From Streptomyces malaysiensis subsp. samsunensis (GTDB lineage Bacteria; Actinomycetota; Actinomycetes; Streptomycetales; Streptomycetaceae), in contig NZ_JANIIC010000085.1 of the NCBI RefSeq assembly GCF_024519315.1, forward strand, positions 1 to 34,918: 34,918 nt of DNA, in the 5' to 3' direction. Below are positions 8,801 to 20,139 of this stretch, in pieces (positions within the stretch are counted from its first letter, which is position 1; each line of letters opens with the position of its first letter). The position numbers and the translations under genes are program-made. Under the pieces are notes generated by a model. The model saw nothing but the letters and a program-made list of their open reading frames with translations, had not been told where the DNA came from and made no database searches.

Positions 8801-10918
8801 CTCTCCACATGGCGCCGCGGCCGGCGTGAGCGCTCCGCCGTGGACTCCTGGCGCCACCGCGTCGAGTGGCGGCCCGTCACCGACACCGCCCCCACCGCCG
8901 CGGGCTCCTGGCTCGTGGTCCACCCGAAGAGTGCCTCCGACGGCTGGACGGACGCCTGCGTACGGGCGCTGGGCGCGGACGGCGGCCAGGTGCGTCTGCT
9001 GGAACTGGACGGGGACACCGACCGGGAGGGCCTCGCCGCGCTGCTGCGCTCCCGGTACGCCGAGGAGCCACCGACCGGCGTACTGTCGCTGCTGGCCCTG
9101 GACGAGGACACACCACCTCTCCCCGGTGTGGCCCCCGGCCTCACCGGCACGCTCATCCTGCTCCAGGCGCTGATGGACGCGGCCGTCCCCGCGCCACTGT
9201 GGTGCGCCACCCGCGGCGCGGTCTCCATCGACGACTCCGACCCCCTGGACGCTCCCCACCAGGCCCAGCTGTGGGGGCTCGGCAGAGTGGCCGCCCTGGA
9301 ACACCCCGACCGTTGGGGTGGGTTGGTGGACCTGCCCGCAGGTCCGGACAGCCTGGACGCCCGTCGGCTGTGTGCCCTGCTCACCGGGGCCTGTGGCGAG
9401 GACGAGGCCGCGCTGCGCCCGGCGGGAGTGTACGGACGTCGGCTGATTCCCGACCCGATCGGCGGCCGCGCCCCGCGGCGCACCTGGAAACCCCGGGGCA
9501 CCGTGCTCATCACCGGAGCCGCCGACGGACCCGCCGCCCATGTCGCCCGCCGCCTTGCCGCCGACGGCGCGAAACACATCGTGATGCTGGGCCCCGGAGA
9601 CGGCGACGCACCCGCCGCCGTGGAGCTGAAGGCCGAACTCGACGCGCTCGGCACCGGACTCACCGTGGCGGACCACGCGCCCGCCGACCGGGAAGCCACC
9701 GCACACCTCCTCGAGCGGGTGGCGCAGGCGAGCGGACGGATCGGGACGATCGTCCACACCTCGGCCTCCGGTGAGCTGGCCCCGCTGATGGAACTCACCC
9801 CGCGGCGGCTGGCCGAGGAGATCCGCACCCATCTGGACGACACCGGGCGGCCATTGGATGAACTGTGCGACATGGGTCCCGAGGACACCGTGGTCTACTT
9901 CTCCACCGTCGCCGCGTCCTGGGGCAGCAAGGACCACGGCTCCTACGCGGCCGCCACCGCCTGCCTCGACGCACTGGCGCGGCGCGACCGGGCCGAGGGC
10001 CGGCCCACCATCTCGATCGCGTGGGGCCTGTGGGACCTGCCCTACGGCGGAGACACAACGGACGCGACGCACGGTGGTGACACTCCAGACGCGCCGTACG
10101 GTGGTGACACCCCGGACACCCCGGACACCGCAGAAACCCCGTCGGCCCCGCACACCGAGCGGTCCCGGCGGCAGGGCCTGTCCCCGCTGGACCCACGGCT
10201 GGCGCTCACCGCACTGCGCCAGGTGCTCGACCACGACGATCCGAGCGTCACGATCGCCGATGTGCGATGGGAGCGCTTCGCGCCGCTGTTCACCCTCGCC
10301 CGTCCCAGCAGGCTCTTCGACGGTGTCCCGGCCGCCCGCCAGGCCAGCGAGACCGCGCGGGGCCCCCTGGAGGACACCGGCGGCGACGAGGCGTCGGCGC
10401 TACGGCGGGAGCTGGGCGCCTTGCCGGAGGACGAGCGGGTCGAGCGGCTGCTGGCGCTGGTACGGGCCCATGTGGCCGCCGTACTGCGCTATCCCGCGCC
10501 GGAGTCGGTCGAGCCGGACCGCCCGTTCAAGGAGCTGGGGTTCGACTCCATCGCGGCCGTCGAACTCAGAAACCGGCTGCGCGCCGCCACGGGGCTGAGC
10601 CTCCCGACCACGGTGGTCTTCGACTATCCGACACCTCGGACGCTGGCGGGCCATCTGCTGACCGAGGTGGGCCCGGGGGAGGCCGGGGCGGCAGCACATC
10701 CGGTGTCCGACCACCTCGACGAGCTCGAGGCCGCACTCGCCGGGCTGTCGGCCGGCGACCCGCGGCGGGCCGGTCTGGTGAACCGGTTGCAGGCCCTGGT
10801 GTGGAAGTACGCCGCCACCGCGCGGGAGTCCGATGAGCCGGAGGCGGATGAGCAGGATCTGACGGCGGCCACCGCCGATGAGGTGTTCGCCCTCATCGAC
10901 CGCGAACTCGGCGTCTGA
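5825..10918 (+). CDS. PKS B: single-module type I PKS, KS-AT-KR(degenerate)-ACP
   Basis: Complete one-module PKS of 1697 residues. ATG preceded by GAGG four bases away. N-terminal docking coiled coil (EEKLRQYLKRVTVDL), KS with Cys213, His348 and His388, AT with GQGSQ 592-596, Ser678 and YASH 781-784 (methylmalonyl), then a KR-type region and ACP Ser1575. No DH, ER or TE. The KR looks dead: the NADPH loop reads GAADGPA from 1231 instead of GGTGxLG, the usual VHAAG is VHTSA, and the catalytic Ser thirteen residues before Tyr1374 is Thr1361. Trp1366 and the lack of LDD suggest descent from an A-type KR. Three 27-base units (1407-1433) interrupt the lid region that follows. The module should therefore leave a beta-ketone, a possible spiroketal or hemiketal carbon. 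A weakly active KR cannot be excluded. The C-terminal helix (EVFALIDREL) implies transfer to a further protein. Confidence 0.96.
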   Translation: MSGTEEKLRQYLKRVTVDLGQARQRLREMEERSQEPVAIVSMACRYPGGVGCPEELWELVASGGDGITAFPTDRGWDLDGLYHPDPDHSGTSYVRHGGFLGGTDRTDGTDRFDAEFFGISPREALAMDPQQRLLLEVSWELFERAGVDPMTMKGSRTGVYAGVSSQDYLSRMPRVPEGFEGYATTGSLTSVVSGRVAYTFGLEGPAVTVDTACSSSLVAMHLAAQALRQGECDLALAGGVTALTTPTAFAEFSRQRGLAPDGRCKSFAAGADGTGFSEGVGLVLLERLSDARRNGHRVLALIRGSAINQDGASNGLTAPNDVSQERVIRQALAGARLAPDQVDAVEAHGTGTSLGDPIEAHALLATYGQDRPGERPLWLGSLKSNIGHAQAAAGVAGVIKMVMALRHETLPVTLHIDEPTPHVEWEGGGVRLLTEPVAWPTGERPRRAGVSSFGISGTNAHLILEQAPEPGPPAVSEESEPEQPAAATPEESRTAVVPWVLSARGAQALRGQAAALVRWMADEPGPSIADVSWSLATTRSVFDHRAVAVGETREELVAAVEALATGGTHPGLVHPGGAAVAGELGPVLVFPGQGSQWPGMGAELLSNSAVFAARVAECERALAPYVDWSLTDVLGGADGAADLGRVDVVQPVLWAVMVSLAAVWAGHGVRPAAVIGHSQGEIAAAVVAGALSLEDGAKVVALRSKALRRLAGGGAMASLGVSRERARKLLAGLGDRTAAVGVAAVNGPSSTVISGPPEQVANAVAACREAGDRARPIEVDYASHSPQVDEIADELAQALAGVRPVASTVAFYSTVTAGRIDTTGLDTGYWVTNLREPVRFADTVQALLADGHRVFIESSTHPVLTVGTQESFEEAGVEAVTVPTLRRDHGGQARLLQSLALAFTAGVAVDWTTLHPTGPAAPRTVELPTYAFQRERYWLADLVSFDTASPADEEESRFWAAVEGEDLGALSETLSLPDGTGHRTSLGTVLPALSTWRRGRRERSAVDSWRHRVEWRPVTDTAPTAAGSWLVVHPKSASDGWTDACVRALGADGGQVRLLELDGDTDREGLAALLRSRYAEEPPTGVLSLLALDEDTPPLPGVAPGLTGTLILLQALMDAAVPAPLWCATRGAVSIDDSDPLDAPHQAQLWGLGRVAALEHPDRWGGLVDLPAGPDSLDARRLCALLTGACGEDEAALRPAGVYGRRLIPDPIGGRAPRRTWKPRGTVLITGAADGPAAHVARRLAADGAKHIVMLGPGDGDAPAAVELKAELDALGTGLTVADHAPADREATAHLLERVAQASGRIGTIVHTSASGELAPLMELTPRRLAEEIRTHLDDTGRPLDELCDMGPEDTVVYFSTVAASWGSKDHGSYAAATACLDALARRDRAEGRPTISIAWGLWDLPYGGDTTDATHGGDTPDAPYGGDTPDTPDTAETPSAPHTERSRRQGLSPLDPRLALTALRQVLDHDDPSVTIADVRWERFAPLFTLARPSRLFDGVPAARQASETARGPLEDTGGDEASALRRELGALPEDERVERLLALVRAHVAAVLRYPAPESVEPDRPFKELGFDSIAAVELRNRLRAATGLSLPTTVVFDYPTPRTLAGHLLTEVGPGEAGAAAHPVSDHLDELEAALAGLSAGDPRRAGLVNRLQALVWKYAATARESDEPEADEQDLTAATADEVFALIDRELGV
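10043..10123 (+). repeat. Three 27-base in-frame units in the degenerate KR of PKS B
   Basis: Units 10043-10069, 10070-10096 and 10097-10123 encode variants of (Y/H)GGDTxDxx; a partial fourth (DTAETP) follows. They interrupt the region just after GLWDLP, which in active KRs forms the substrate lid. Confidence 0.9.
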
Positions 10919-10920
10919 CC

Positions 10921-10951
10921 GGTGGTCGCGGGCCCACCGCCCGCGACCACC
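10921..10951. terminator. Perfect 13-bp hairpin downstream of PKS B
   Basis: Arms 10921-10933 and 10939-10951 are exact inverted complements around a 5-base loop (CCACC). The hairpin begins two bases after the PKS B stop. There is no T-tract, which is usual for Streptomyces terminators. Likely the first terminator for rightward transcription. Confidence 0.75.
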
Positions 10952-11005
10952 GCGCACGGCGATTCCCCCGTACCGAGACCGTACGGGGGAATCGCCGTGC
11001 GCGGT
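10949..11005. terminator. 25-bp perfect hairpin, bidirectional terminator
   Basis: Arms 10949-10973 and 10981-11005 pair without a mismatch around a 7-base loop (10974-10980). The stem ends on the stop codon of the leftward thioesterase gene (11005-11007) and shares three bases with the preceding hairpin. It sits exactly between convergent genes, so it probably stops transcription from both sides. Confidence 0.85.
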
Positions 11006-11871
11006 CAGCGAGCGCTGTGGGCGGGCCGGACGCCGTGGGCCAGGTCGAGCAGATCGTCCGCCACCCGCCGTGGGTGCTGGGCGTGCAGATCGTGCTCGGA
11101 GTCGAGATACTCACGCATCGTCGCGTGGCGCAGGTCGGCCGTGGTCTCCCTGATGCGGGAGCGGATGCGGTCCGCCCACTTCTCGTCCGCGCCCTTGGGA
11201 ATGGCGGGCATCAGCAGGGTGGGCACGTCGACGGCCGCGTACCACGGCCTCGGCGGCTCGTTCCAGATGCTGTGCAGGATCGACATGTGCTGTTCGGTGG
11301 ACATGCGCCGGGACAGCGAACCGTCCGGGTTGACCACCATCGTGGCCACCGCGGCCTCGATCGCCGCCGGGGACCAGTCCGGATGGATGGCCCGGAAATA
11401 GTCGCTCACGCTCTGCTCGGTGGCGCCCTCCAGGGACGCCGGCCGCAACGCCCCGACGAACGCGTCCCAGGAGGAGAACGCCTTGGCCGGCTCCAGCCAG
11501 CCGCCGTCCACGAGGGCCAGCGCGGCCACCAGTTCGGGGTGCTCGGCGGTCAGCCGCACCGAGACATTGCCGCCCCAGGAGTGACCGGCCACCACCACCC
11601 GGTCAAGACCGAGGGCGGCGGCCGCCGCCACCAGATCCGCGACCGCGGTCAGGGTGTCGTATCCGGTCTCCGGGGTGTCGGAGTCCCCGTGGCCGCGCAG
11701 ATCCGCCGCGTACACCGCATGGCCCGCGGCGGCCAGATGGTCGGCGACCTCGTCCCACAGCCGGGCGCTCGACGCCATGCCATGGACCAGGAGAAAGGGA
11801 AGCGACGCCGTTCCCGGCCGGTGCCGGAAATGCAATTTCACATCGTCGGTGACGGGCACGGAAAGATCCAT
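11005..11871 (-). CDS. monCII-like: Alpha/beta-hydrolase thioesterase, MonCII/NigCII/NanE-type polyether chain release
   Basis: 288-residue alpha/beta hydrolase. Visible: oxyanion-hole HG at 30-31 (LLVHGMASS), nucleophile Ser98 in GHSWGG, a candidate acid in LVDGG (Asp122) and a C-terminal His in SEHDLH (His260). No signal peptide, so cytoplasmic. Stand-alone hydrolases of this type in monensin, nigericin and nanchangmycin clusters cleave the finished polyether from its discrete ACP; MonCII was first taken for a cyclase and later shown to be the thioesterase. Placement beside the epoxidase, hydrolase, KSX and ACPX genes supports that role over a generic editing type II thioesterase, which would normally belong to a different (GrsT-like) subfamily. 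It is transcribed convergently with PKS B and divergently from the P450. There is no clear Shine-Dalgarno before the ATG, and a -10-like TAGAAT at 11878-11883 suggests a leaderless message. Confidence 0.88.
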   Translation of the reverse strand: MDLSVPVTDDVKLHFRHRPGTASLPFLLVHGMASSARLWDEVADHLAAAGHAVYAADLRGHGDSDTPETGYDTLTAVADLVAAAAALGLDRVVVAGHSWGGNVSVRLTAEHPELVAALALVDGGWLEPAKAFSSWDAFVGALRPASLEGATEQSVSDYFRAIHPDWSPAAIEAAVATMVVNPDGSLSRRMSTEQHMSILHSIWNEPPRPWYAAVDVPTLLMPAIPKGADEKWADRIRSRIRETTADLRHATMREYLDSEHDLHAQHPRRVADDLLDLAHGVRPAHSAR

Positions 11872-12043
11872 GGCGGAATTCTAGCCGGGCCGCCCCATCG
11901 GATTCGACCGCTGGGGATGTGATGTATGCGCGGATTAGCGGCGCTTAAGCGGGCCGCGAGATGCTGGACCGCCGGGCGATTCATACTCTCATGCCGACCC
12001 ATCTCTTTTGCCGACCGTAGACCCCGAGTTGAAGTGAGGCGCC
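11872..12043. promoter_or_regulatory. Divergent intergenic region: thioesterase (-) and P450 (+) promoters
   Basis: 172 bases between divergent genes, the only such arrangement in the window. On the minus strand TAGAAT (11878-11883) resembles an actinobacterial -10 box and lies seven bases from the thioesterase ATG; I see no convincing -35. A 10-bp perfect palindrome CGCTTAAGCG is at 11942-11951 and could be an operator. On the plus strand, GAGG at 12036-12039 is the ribosome site for the P450. No promoter for the P450 can be assigned confidently. Confidence 0.4.
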
Positions 12044-13303
12044 GTGTATCCCCCGGAATCCAGGTTCGCCCATGTCGAGAACATCGACCTCACCGACTTG
12101 TCCTTCTGGGCACAGCCCTACGGAGATCGTGACGCCGCTTTCGCCGCGCTGCGCCGACGGCCTGAGCCCGTGCTCTTCCACGAGCCGGTCATGCCCGGGT
12201 TCGGGCAGGGGGCCGGCTATTACGCGATGGTCAGACACGCCGATATCGCCGAGGTGAGCAGGCGTCCGCAGGACTTCGGCTCCCTGCCCACCGCGATCAG
12301 CATCATCGATCTGCCGGAGGAGTTCAACAGCTTCTTCGGGTCGATGATCAATATGGACAATCCCCAGCACGCCCGGCTGCGCCGGCTGGTGTCCCGCGCG
12401 TTCGGCCGGGGAATGGCCGCCGAGTTCGAGGCGGCCTCCCACAAGGCGGCCCGGAAGATTGTCGACGACCTCATCGCGAAAGGGCCCGGTGACTTCGTCC
12501 GGGAGGTCGCCGCCATCATGCCGATCGCGGTGCTCAGCGGCATGATGGGAATTCCTGACGACGACTATGAGTTCATTTACGACCGGTCCAATATCATCGT
12601 CGGCACCTTCGACCCCGAATATGTTCCGCGGGCCGATCAGGCCGCCGCCGCCCTGCTGAAGACCTCACATGAGCTCGCCGACTACATCGCAGGGCTCGCC
12701 GCCGACCGCACCCGTAACCCCACCGGGGATCTGATCACCCGGCTGGTGCAGGCGCAGATCGACGGCGAGCGGCTCAGCCCCGAAGAGCTCTCGTCCTTCT
12801 TCATCCTGCTCGTCGTCGCCGGAATGGAGACGACCCGCAACGCCATCTCGCGCGGTCTGGTGCTGCTCACCGAGCATCCGGAGCAACGGAAGCTGCTGCT
12901 CTCCGACTTCGAGGCATACGCACCGGGCGCGGTCGAGGAGATCCTCCGGGTCGCGACCCCCATCAACTGGATGCGCCGGACCGTCAAGCGGGACTGCGAG
13001 GTGAACGGCCACCGCTTCCGGGAGGGCGAGAAACTGCTGCTCTTCTACTGGTCCGCCAACCGGGACGAGAACGTCTTCACCGACCCCTATCAGTTCGACA
13101 TCACCCGGGACCCCAATCCGCATATGACCTTCGGATCGGTCGGCCCGCACTTCTGCCTGGGCGCCCATCTCGCCCGGATGGAGGTCACGGTGCTCTTCCG
13201 CGAGCTGTTCAGCCGGCTGCCCGAGATCCGCACGGTGGGGGAGCCCCGGCGGCTGGTGGCCAGCTTCGTCGAGGCCATCAAGCATGTGGAGTGCGCGTTC
13301 TGA
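12044..13303 (+). CDS. Cytochrome P450 tailoring monooxygenase
   Basis: 419-residue soluble bacterial P450. I-helix oxygen-activation motif AGMETT at 259-264, K-helix ExxR at 299-302 (EILR), heme-binding loop FGSVGPHFCLG with the cysteine ligand Cys371. The loop has Ser-Val where many relatives have Gly-Gly, which is tolerated in the family. Start GTG with GAGG four bases upstream. It needs an external ferredoxin and reductase; none is encoded here. The MxNPxHxRLRRLVSRAF stretch resembles the CYP124/125-like group of lipid and terpenoid oxidases. Polyether clusters usually carry a P450 for late hydroxylation or methyl oxidation (MonD, NigD and SalD are examples), so a similar job on this product is likely; the oxidised carbon cannot be told from sequence. 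It is the only plus-strand gene between the two PKS blocks and ends at a strong hairpin. Confidence 0.95.
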   Translation: MYPPESRFAHVENIDLTDLSFWAQPYGDRDAAFAALRRRPEPVLFHEPVMPGFGQGAGYYAMVRHADIAEVSRRPQDFGSLPTAISIIDLPEEFNSFFGSMINMDNPQHARLRRLVSRAFGRGMAAEFEAASHKAARKIVDDLIAKGPGDFVREVAAIMPIAVLSGMMGIPDDDYEFIYDRSNIIVGTFDPEYVPRADQAAAALLKTSHELADYIAGLAADRTRNPTGDLITRLVQAQIDGERLSPEELSSFFILLVVAGMETTRNAISRGLVLLTEHPEQRKLLLSDFEAYAPGAVEEILRVATPINWMRRTVKRDCEVNGHRFREGEKLLLFYWSANRDENVFTDPYQFDITRDPNPHMTFGSVGPHFCLGAHLARMEVTVLFRELFSRLPEIRTVGEPRRLVASFVEAIKHVECAF

Positions 13304-13329
13304 CGCACGAACCGATCACTGGCACCGAA

Positions 13330-13369
13330 AACGCCGCGCGGGAGGGGTGCTCCCCTCCCGCGCGGCGTT
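13330..13369. terminator. 18-bp perfect hairpin between P450 and ACPX (bidirectional)
   Basis: Arms 13330-13347 and 13352-13369 are perfectly complementary around the loop TGCT. The hairpin is very GC-rich, with AA at its left foot and TT at its right foot. It lies between the P450 stop (13303) and the stop of the leftward ACP gene (13387), so it should end both the P450 message and the long leftward operon. Confidence 0.85.
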
Positions 13370-13386
13370 GTGCCTTACGGACCGTG

Positions 13387-13797
13387 CTACGCCGTGGCGC
13401 CGTCACCGGAGTTGACCGCGTCGTACGCCTCGGCGAGGTAGTGGCCGAGCTGGGCGGGGGTGGGGTACTCCAGGATGGCGACGAGCGGGATCTCCACGTC
13501 GGTGAGCGTCATCAGATTGCGGGTGAGCTCGAGGGCCGTCAGCGAAGTGAGCCCGTTCTCCAGGAAGTTGCTGTCGTCCTCCACCACGGTGGGCGCCAGG
13601 ATGTCGGCGAGCTGCGTCCGTACGGTCTCCCGCATGATGTCCTCGCGCTCCTCGGCGGTGGCGATGGCGAGCGCCTGGTGCAGCGCCGCTCCGTCGAGTG
13701 CGGTCTCGCTCTTCTCCGTCTGCATCGCGGATCCGTCTCCTTGAGGGTTGGCGGCGTCGCCAGGGGTGTGGTTGTTGACTGCGGCGTGTGCGTTCAT
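13387..13797 (-). CDS. Discrete acyl carrier protein (ACPX of polyether pathways)
   Basis: Stand-alone carrier protein of up to 136 residues. The phosphopantetheine serine lies in GLTSLTALEL instead of the GFDSL seen in the modular ACPs of the window, which marks it as a separate lineage. In the polyether model the complete chain is moved from the last PKS module to such an ACP and stays there during epoxidation and ring closure before hydrolysis. It is the last gene of the leftward block, 36 bases after KSX. Two starts are plausible: ATG at 13797 with GGGAG five bases upstream, and ATG at 13725 (Met25) with AAGGAG about ten bases upstream. The first 24 residues are Asn/Gly/Ala-rich and not part of the ACP fold, so the shorter 112-residue form is a real alternative. 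A role as an ordinary extension ACP is unlikely given its position. Confidence 0.9.
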   Translation of the reverse strand: MNAHAAVNNHTPGDAANPQGDGSAMQTEKSETALDGAALHQALAIATAEEREDIMRETVRTQLADILAPTVVEDDSNFLENGLTSLTALELTRNLMTLTDVEIPLVAILEYPTPAQLGHYLAEAYDAVNSGDGATA

Positions 13798-13833
13798 GGG
13801 TACTCCCGCCTGGTTGGGGCCGGTCGGCTTCGG

Positions 13834-17732
<3,899 letters not shown>

Positions 17733-17736
<4 letters not shown>

Positions 17737-19163
17737 GAGCCGCCCGCACTCACCGCGCTGCGCGGACTCAGGTTCACCAGCGCGAGCTCATCGGCGGTCA
17801 GCGGTGGCTCGGTGAGCTCCGGAAGGACCCGGTCCTTGTGCATCAGCGACAGAAAGCCGCTGGACGCCAGATCGGACTGCGGCGCGGTCAGGCTGATGAC
17901 ATCGGTCACCACATCACACACCGCCGAGGAGCGGATCGACCGGTCGGCGATCAGATCGGAGAACCGCTGCCGTGCCACGGCCCCGCCGGTCAGCCGCGGA
18001 TCCGTCGTGTTCATCCGGCAGTTGACATACTCCACGTCCTTGGACGCGGCCATGATCCACGGGTCGTCCACGGTGGCGCTGATCGCCTGCTGGGCCCGGC
18101 GGGTCGTCCCCTCGGCGGTTCCGGACCGCTGGAGCTCGGTGTCCAGCGCGGCGGCCGCGCGAGCCGCGGAGCTCATGCCATGGCCGTAGATCGGGTTGAA
18201 CGCGGCCAGCGCGTCCCCGAGCACCAGCAGCCCCTCCGGCCAGATGTCCAGCCGCTCCGGATACAGCCGCCGGTTGGCGCCGACCCGCGAGACGGCCACC
18301 GAGGTGAGCGGCTTCGCGAGCGCGATCAGATCGGCGACCAGCGGATGGCGCAGCGTCCGGGCGTAGGGCAGGAACTCGTCGTCGTGGGTGGGCAGCCCGG
18401 CGCCCCGGGTGCACGACAGGGTCACCATCCAGGTGCCGTCCTCCTGCGGATACACCACCCCGAACCGGCCCGGCTCGCGCAGCCGGTGGTCGGCGGCCAC
18501 GTTGACGGCGGGGAATCCGGCGGCGGCGCCCGGCGGCCCCTGGTACACGCGGGTGGCGTACGCGATGCCCGCGTCGACGATGTCCTCCTCCAGCGGCGGC
18601 ACATCCAGCGCCGACAGCCAGTGCCTGAGCCGGGAACCGCGCCCCGAGGCGTCGATCACCAGATCGGCCGCCAGCGTTTCCGCCGCACCGCTGTCCATGT
18701 CGCGGACCCGGACCCCGGTGACCCGTTTGGCGTCGCCGGCCAGATCGAGGATCTCGGCGCGCTGGCGCAGGGTGATCCGCCCGGTGGCCAGAACGCGGTC
18801 ACGGACCTTCCAGTCCAGGAACGGGCGGGTGCACATCAGCGCGTACTGCCGCGGTGGAAAGCGGTGCTGCCAGCCGTGGGACGTCAAGGTCACCAGGTCC
18901 TGGTGGAAACCGATCCGGCGGGCGCCCGTGTCGAGCAACTGGTCGATCATGCCCGGCAGCAGCGTGTCCACGATGCGCGCACCGCTGGACCACAGCACAT
19001 GCACATGGCGCCCCTGCGGCGATCCCTTGCGGTGCCGGGGGCCGTCCGGCAGCACATCGCGCTCCACGACGGTGACGCGCTCCAGATGGCGGGCCAGCAC
19101 ATGGGCAGCCAGCATTCCCGCCCAGCCTCCGCCCAGAACGACTCCGTGTTTGGGTTCGGTCAT
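17733..19163 (-). CDS. monCI-like: FAD-dependent polyene epoxidase, MonCI type
   Basis: 476-residue flavoprotein monooxygenase. N-terminal dinucleotide fold with GGGWAG at 11-16 and an acidic residue ending the second strand (VVERD), the middle motif DASGRGSRL, and the second FAD motif LGDALAAFNPIYGHGMS with Gly316-Asp317. Length and sequence pattern follow MonCI closely, including HRKGxPQxRHxHxLWSxGARI, GWQHRFPxxQYALM and FNPIYGHGMSSAAR. Single enzymes of this family epoxidise all E-alkenes of the linear polyether precursor using FAD, O2 and a reductant. The gene follows the two epoxide hydrolase genes (36 bases after BII) and overlaps KSX by four bases, matching the CI-BII-BI grouping in the monensin cluster. 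ATG is chosen on alignment to family N-termini; only a weak GAAGGGA-like ribosome site lies upstream. Reductase partners are not in the window. Confidence 0.95.
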
Positions 19164-19198
19164 GGTTCTGCTCTCGTCCCTTCACCGCTTACGGCCTT

Positions 19199-19666
19199 TT
19201 ACATCGGACTGGGGCTGCCCTTGGCCTGGACCATCTTGGCGAGGTTCTGGGTGACCGCCATGAAATGCGCGACACCGGTGAGTTCGGGGCCGTCGCCCAC
19301 TTTCGTATCCGTGATGCCCCAGAACGCCTGGGCGTGATGGACCAGACCGTCATCACCGAGTTCGATCACGCCGATGATGCTGAAGGTGAGTTTGGCCGGT
19401 GCGTACACCGTGACCGTGGTCGGCACCGCCACCCTGCGGCCGTCCATCGAGGTGACCGGACGGCCCGGGGTCTCATGCACCTGGCATTCGATGGACCAGG
19501 CGATATGTTCGCGAAGGGCGTCCTTTCCGATGAGCGGGGGCGCGCCGACCGGGTCCTCGAAGACGATGTCGTCCGAGAAGAGCTCCAATACGGCCTCGAC
19601 ATCGCCCGTGTTCATGCGCCGCGCGTATTCCAGAGCCATCCTCTTGAGGGTTGCCTCATCGGCCAT
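19199..19666 (-). CDS. monBII-like: SnoaL-fold polyether epoxide hydrolase/cyclase, MonBII type
   Basis: 155-residue cone-shaped NTF2/SnoaL-like protein. Asp38 in FEDPVG and Glu65 occupy the positions of the catalytic acid pair known from the lasalocid enzyme Lsd19 (Asp38 and Glu65 in its first half). The C-terminal AFWGITD is typical of MonBII. Such enzymes open protein-bound or free epoxides by attack of a neighbouring hydroxyl, giving tetrahydrofuran or tetrahydropyran rings. AGGAGG at 19672-19677, five bases before the ATG, is the best ribosome site in the block. It lies 35 bases after the BI-type gene and 36 before the epoxidase. Compared with the BI-type protein it carries a longer tail of about 30 residues after the last strand, rich in Met, Gln and Lys. 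Steroid delta-isomerase annotations often given to this fold would be misleading here. Confidence 0.93.
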   Translation of the reverse strand: MADEATLKRMALEYARRMNTGDVEAVLELFSDDIVFEDPVGAPPLIGKDALREHIAWSIECQVHETPGRPVTSMDGRRVAVPTTVTVYAPAKLTFSIIGVIELGDDGLVHHAQAFWGITDTKVGDGPELTGVAHFMAVTQNLAKMVQAKGSPSPM

Positions 19667-19701
19667 GAATGCCTCCTGTGCGGTGCCGGGGAAGTGGGGG
19701 A

Positions 19702-20139
19702 TCAGCCGGCGATACCAATGTCCGACCTCCCCCAGAACATCTGGAGTTCCTGAATGAGGCCACCGGCTCCCGCGCGCATCATCAGGACGTAGTCCCAGGT
19801 GATACGGGAGCTCTCCGGGGTGTCCGGGGCCGCCAGCCAGCCGCGCTCGGCGAAACCGGGACCCTTGGGCAGATAGTCCATGGTGGCCGTCACCGGCACC
19901 AGGACATGCACACCGTCCTGCCCCGCGACCGGCTCACCGGGAATCTCGGCGATACCCGCCGCGGCGAGCTCCTCGAAATGCGCACGAAGGGCGTCCCGCC
20001 CGGTCCGGCGCCCCGATCCGACCGGATCCTCGAAGGTGACCTCGTCCGCGTAGAGTTCGAGAAGTCCATCGACATCCGCGGCGTTCATCCGGCGGCTGTG
20101 CTCGAGAATGAGCTTCTTCCGGCTTCGCTCATCAATCAC
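19702..20139 (-). CDS. monBI-like: SnoaL-fold polyether epoxide hydrolase/cyclase, MonBI type
   Basis: 145-residue SnoaL-like protein, paralogous to its neighbour. The same acid pair is present at identical positions: Asp38 in FEDPVG and Glu65. The segments VAGQDxxH, MDYLPxGPxxAERGWLxAPD and WGxSDI are those of MonBI. Start is GTG (20139-20137); it overlaps the PKS C stop as GTGA, which implies translational coupling. The only upstream ribosome-site candidate is a weak G-rich stretch (GGGGG) inside the PKS C end. Two separate hydrolases rather than one fused protein (Lsd19, NanI) places this cluster with the monensin and nigericin type. Which ring each closes cannot be read from sequence. Confidence 0.93.
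   Translation of the reverse strand: MIDERSRKKLILEHSRRMNAADVDGLLELYADEVTFEDPVGSGRRTGRDALRAHFEELAAAGIAEIPGEPVAGQDGVHVLVPVTATMDYLPKGPGFAERGWLAAPDTPESSRITWDYVLMMRAGAGGLIQELQMFWGRSDIGIAG

Noticed and set aside
19199..20139. The two SnoaL-like genes as ketosteroid isomerases or aromatic polyketide cyclases
   Set aside because: The acid pair positions, MonB-type signature segments and the neighbouring MonCI-like epoxidase fit polyether epoxide hydrolases; no aromatic PKS genes are present.
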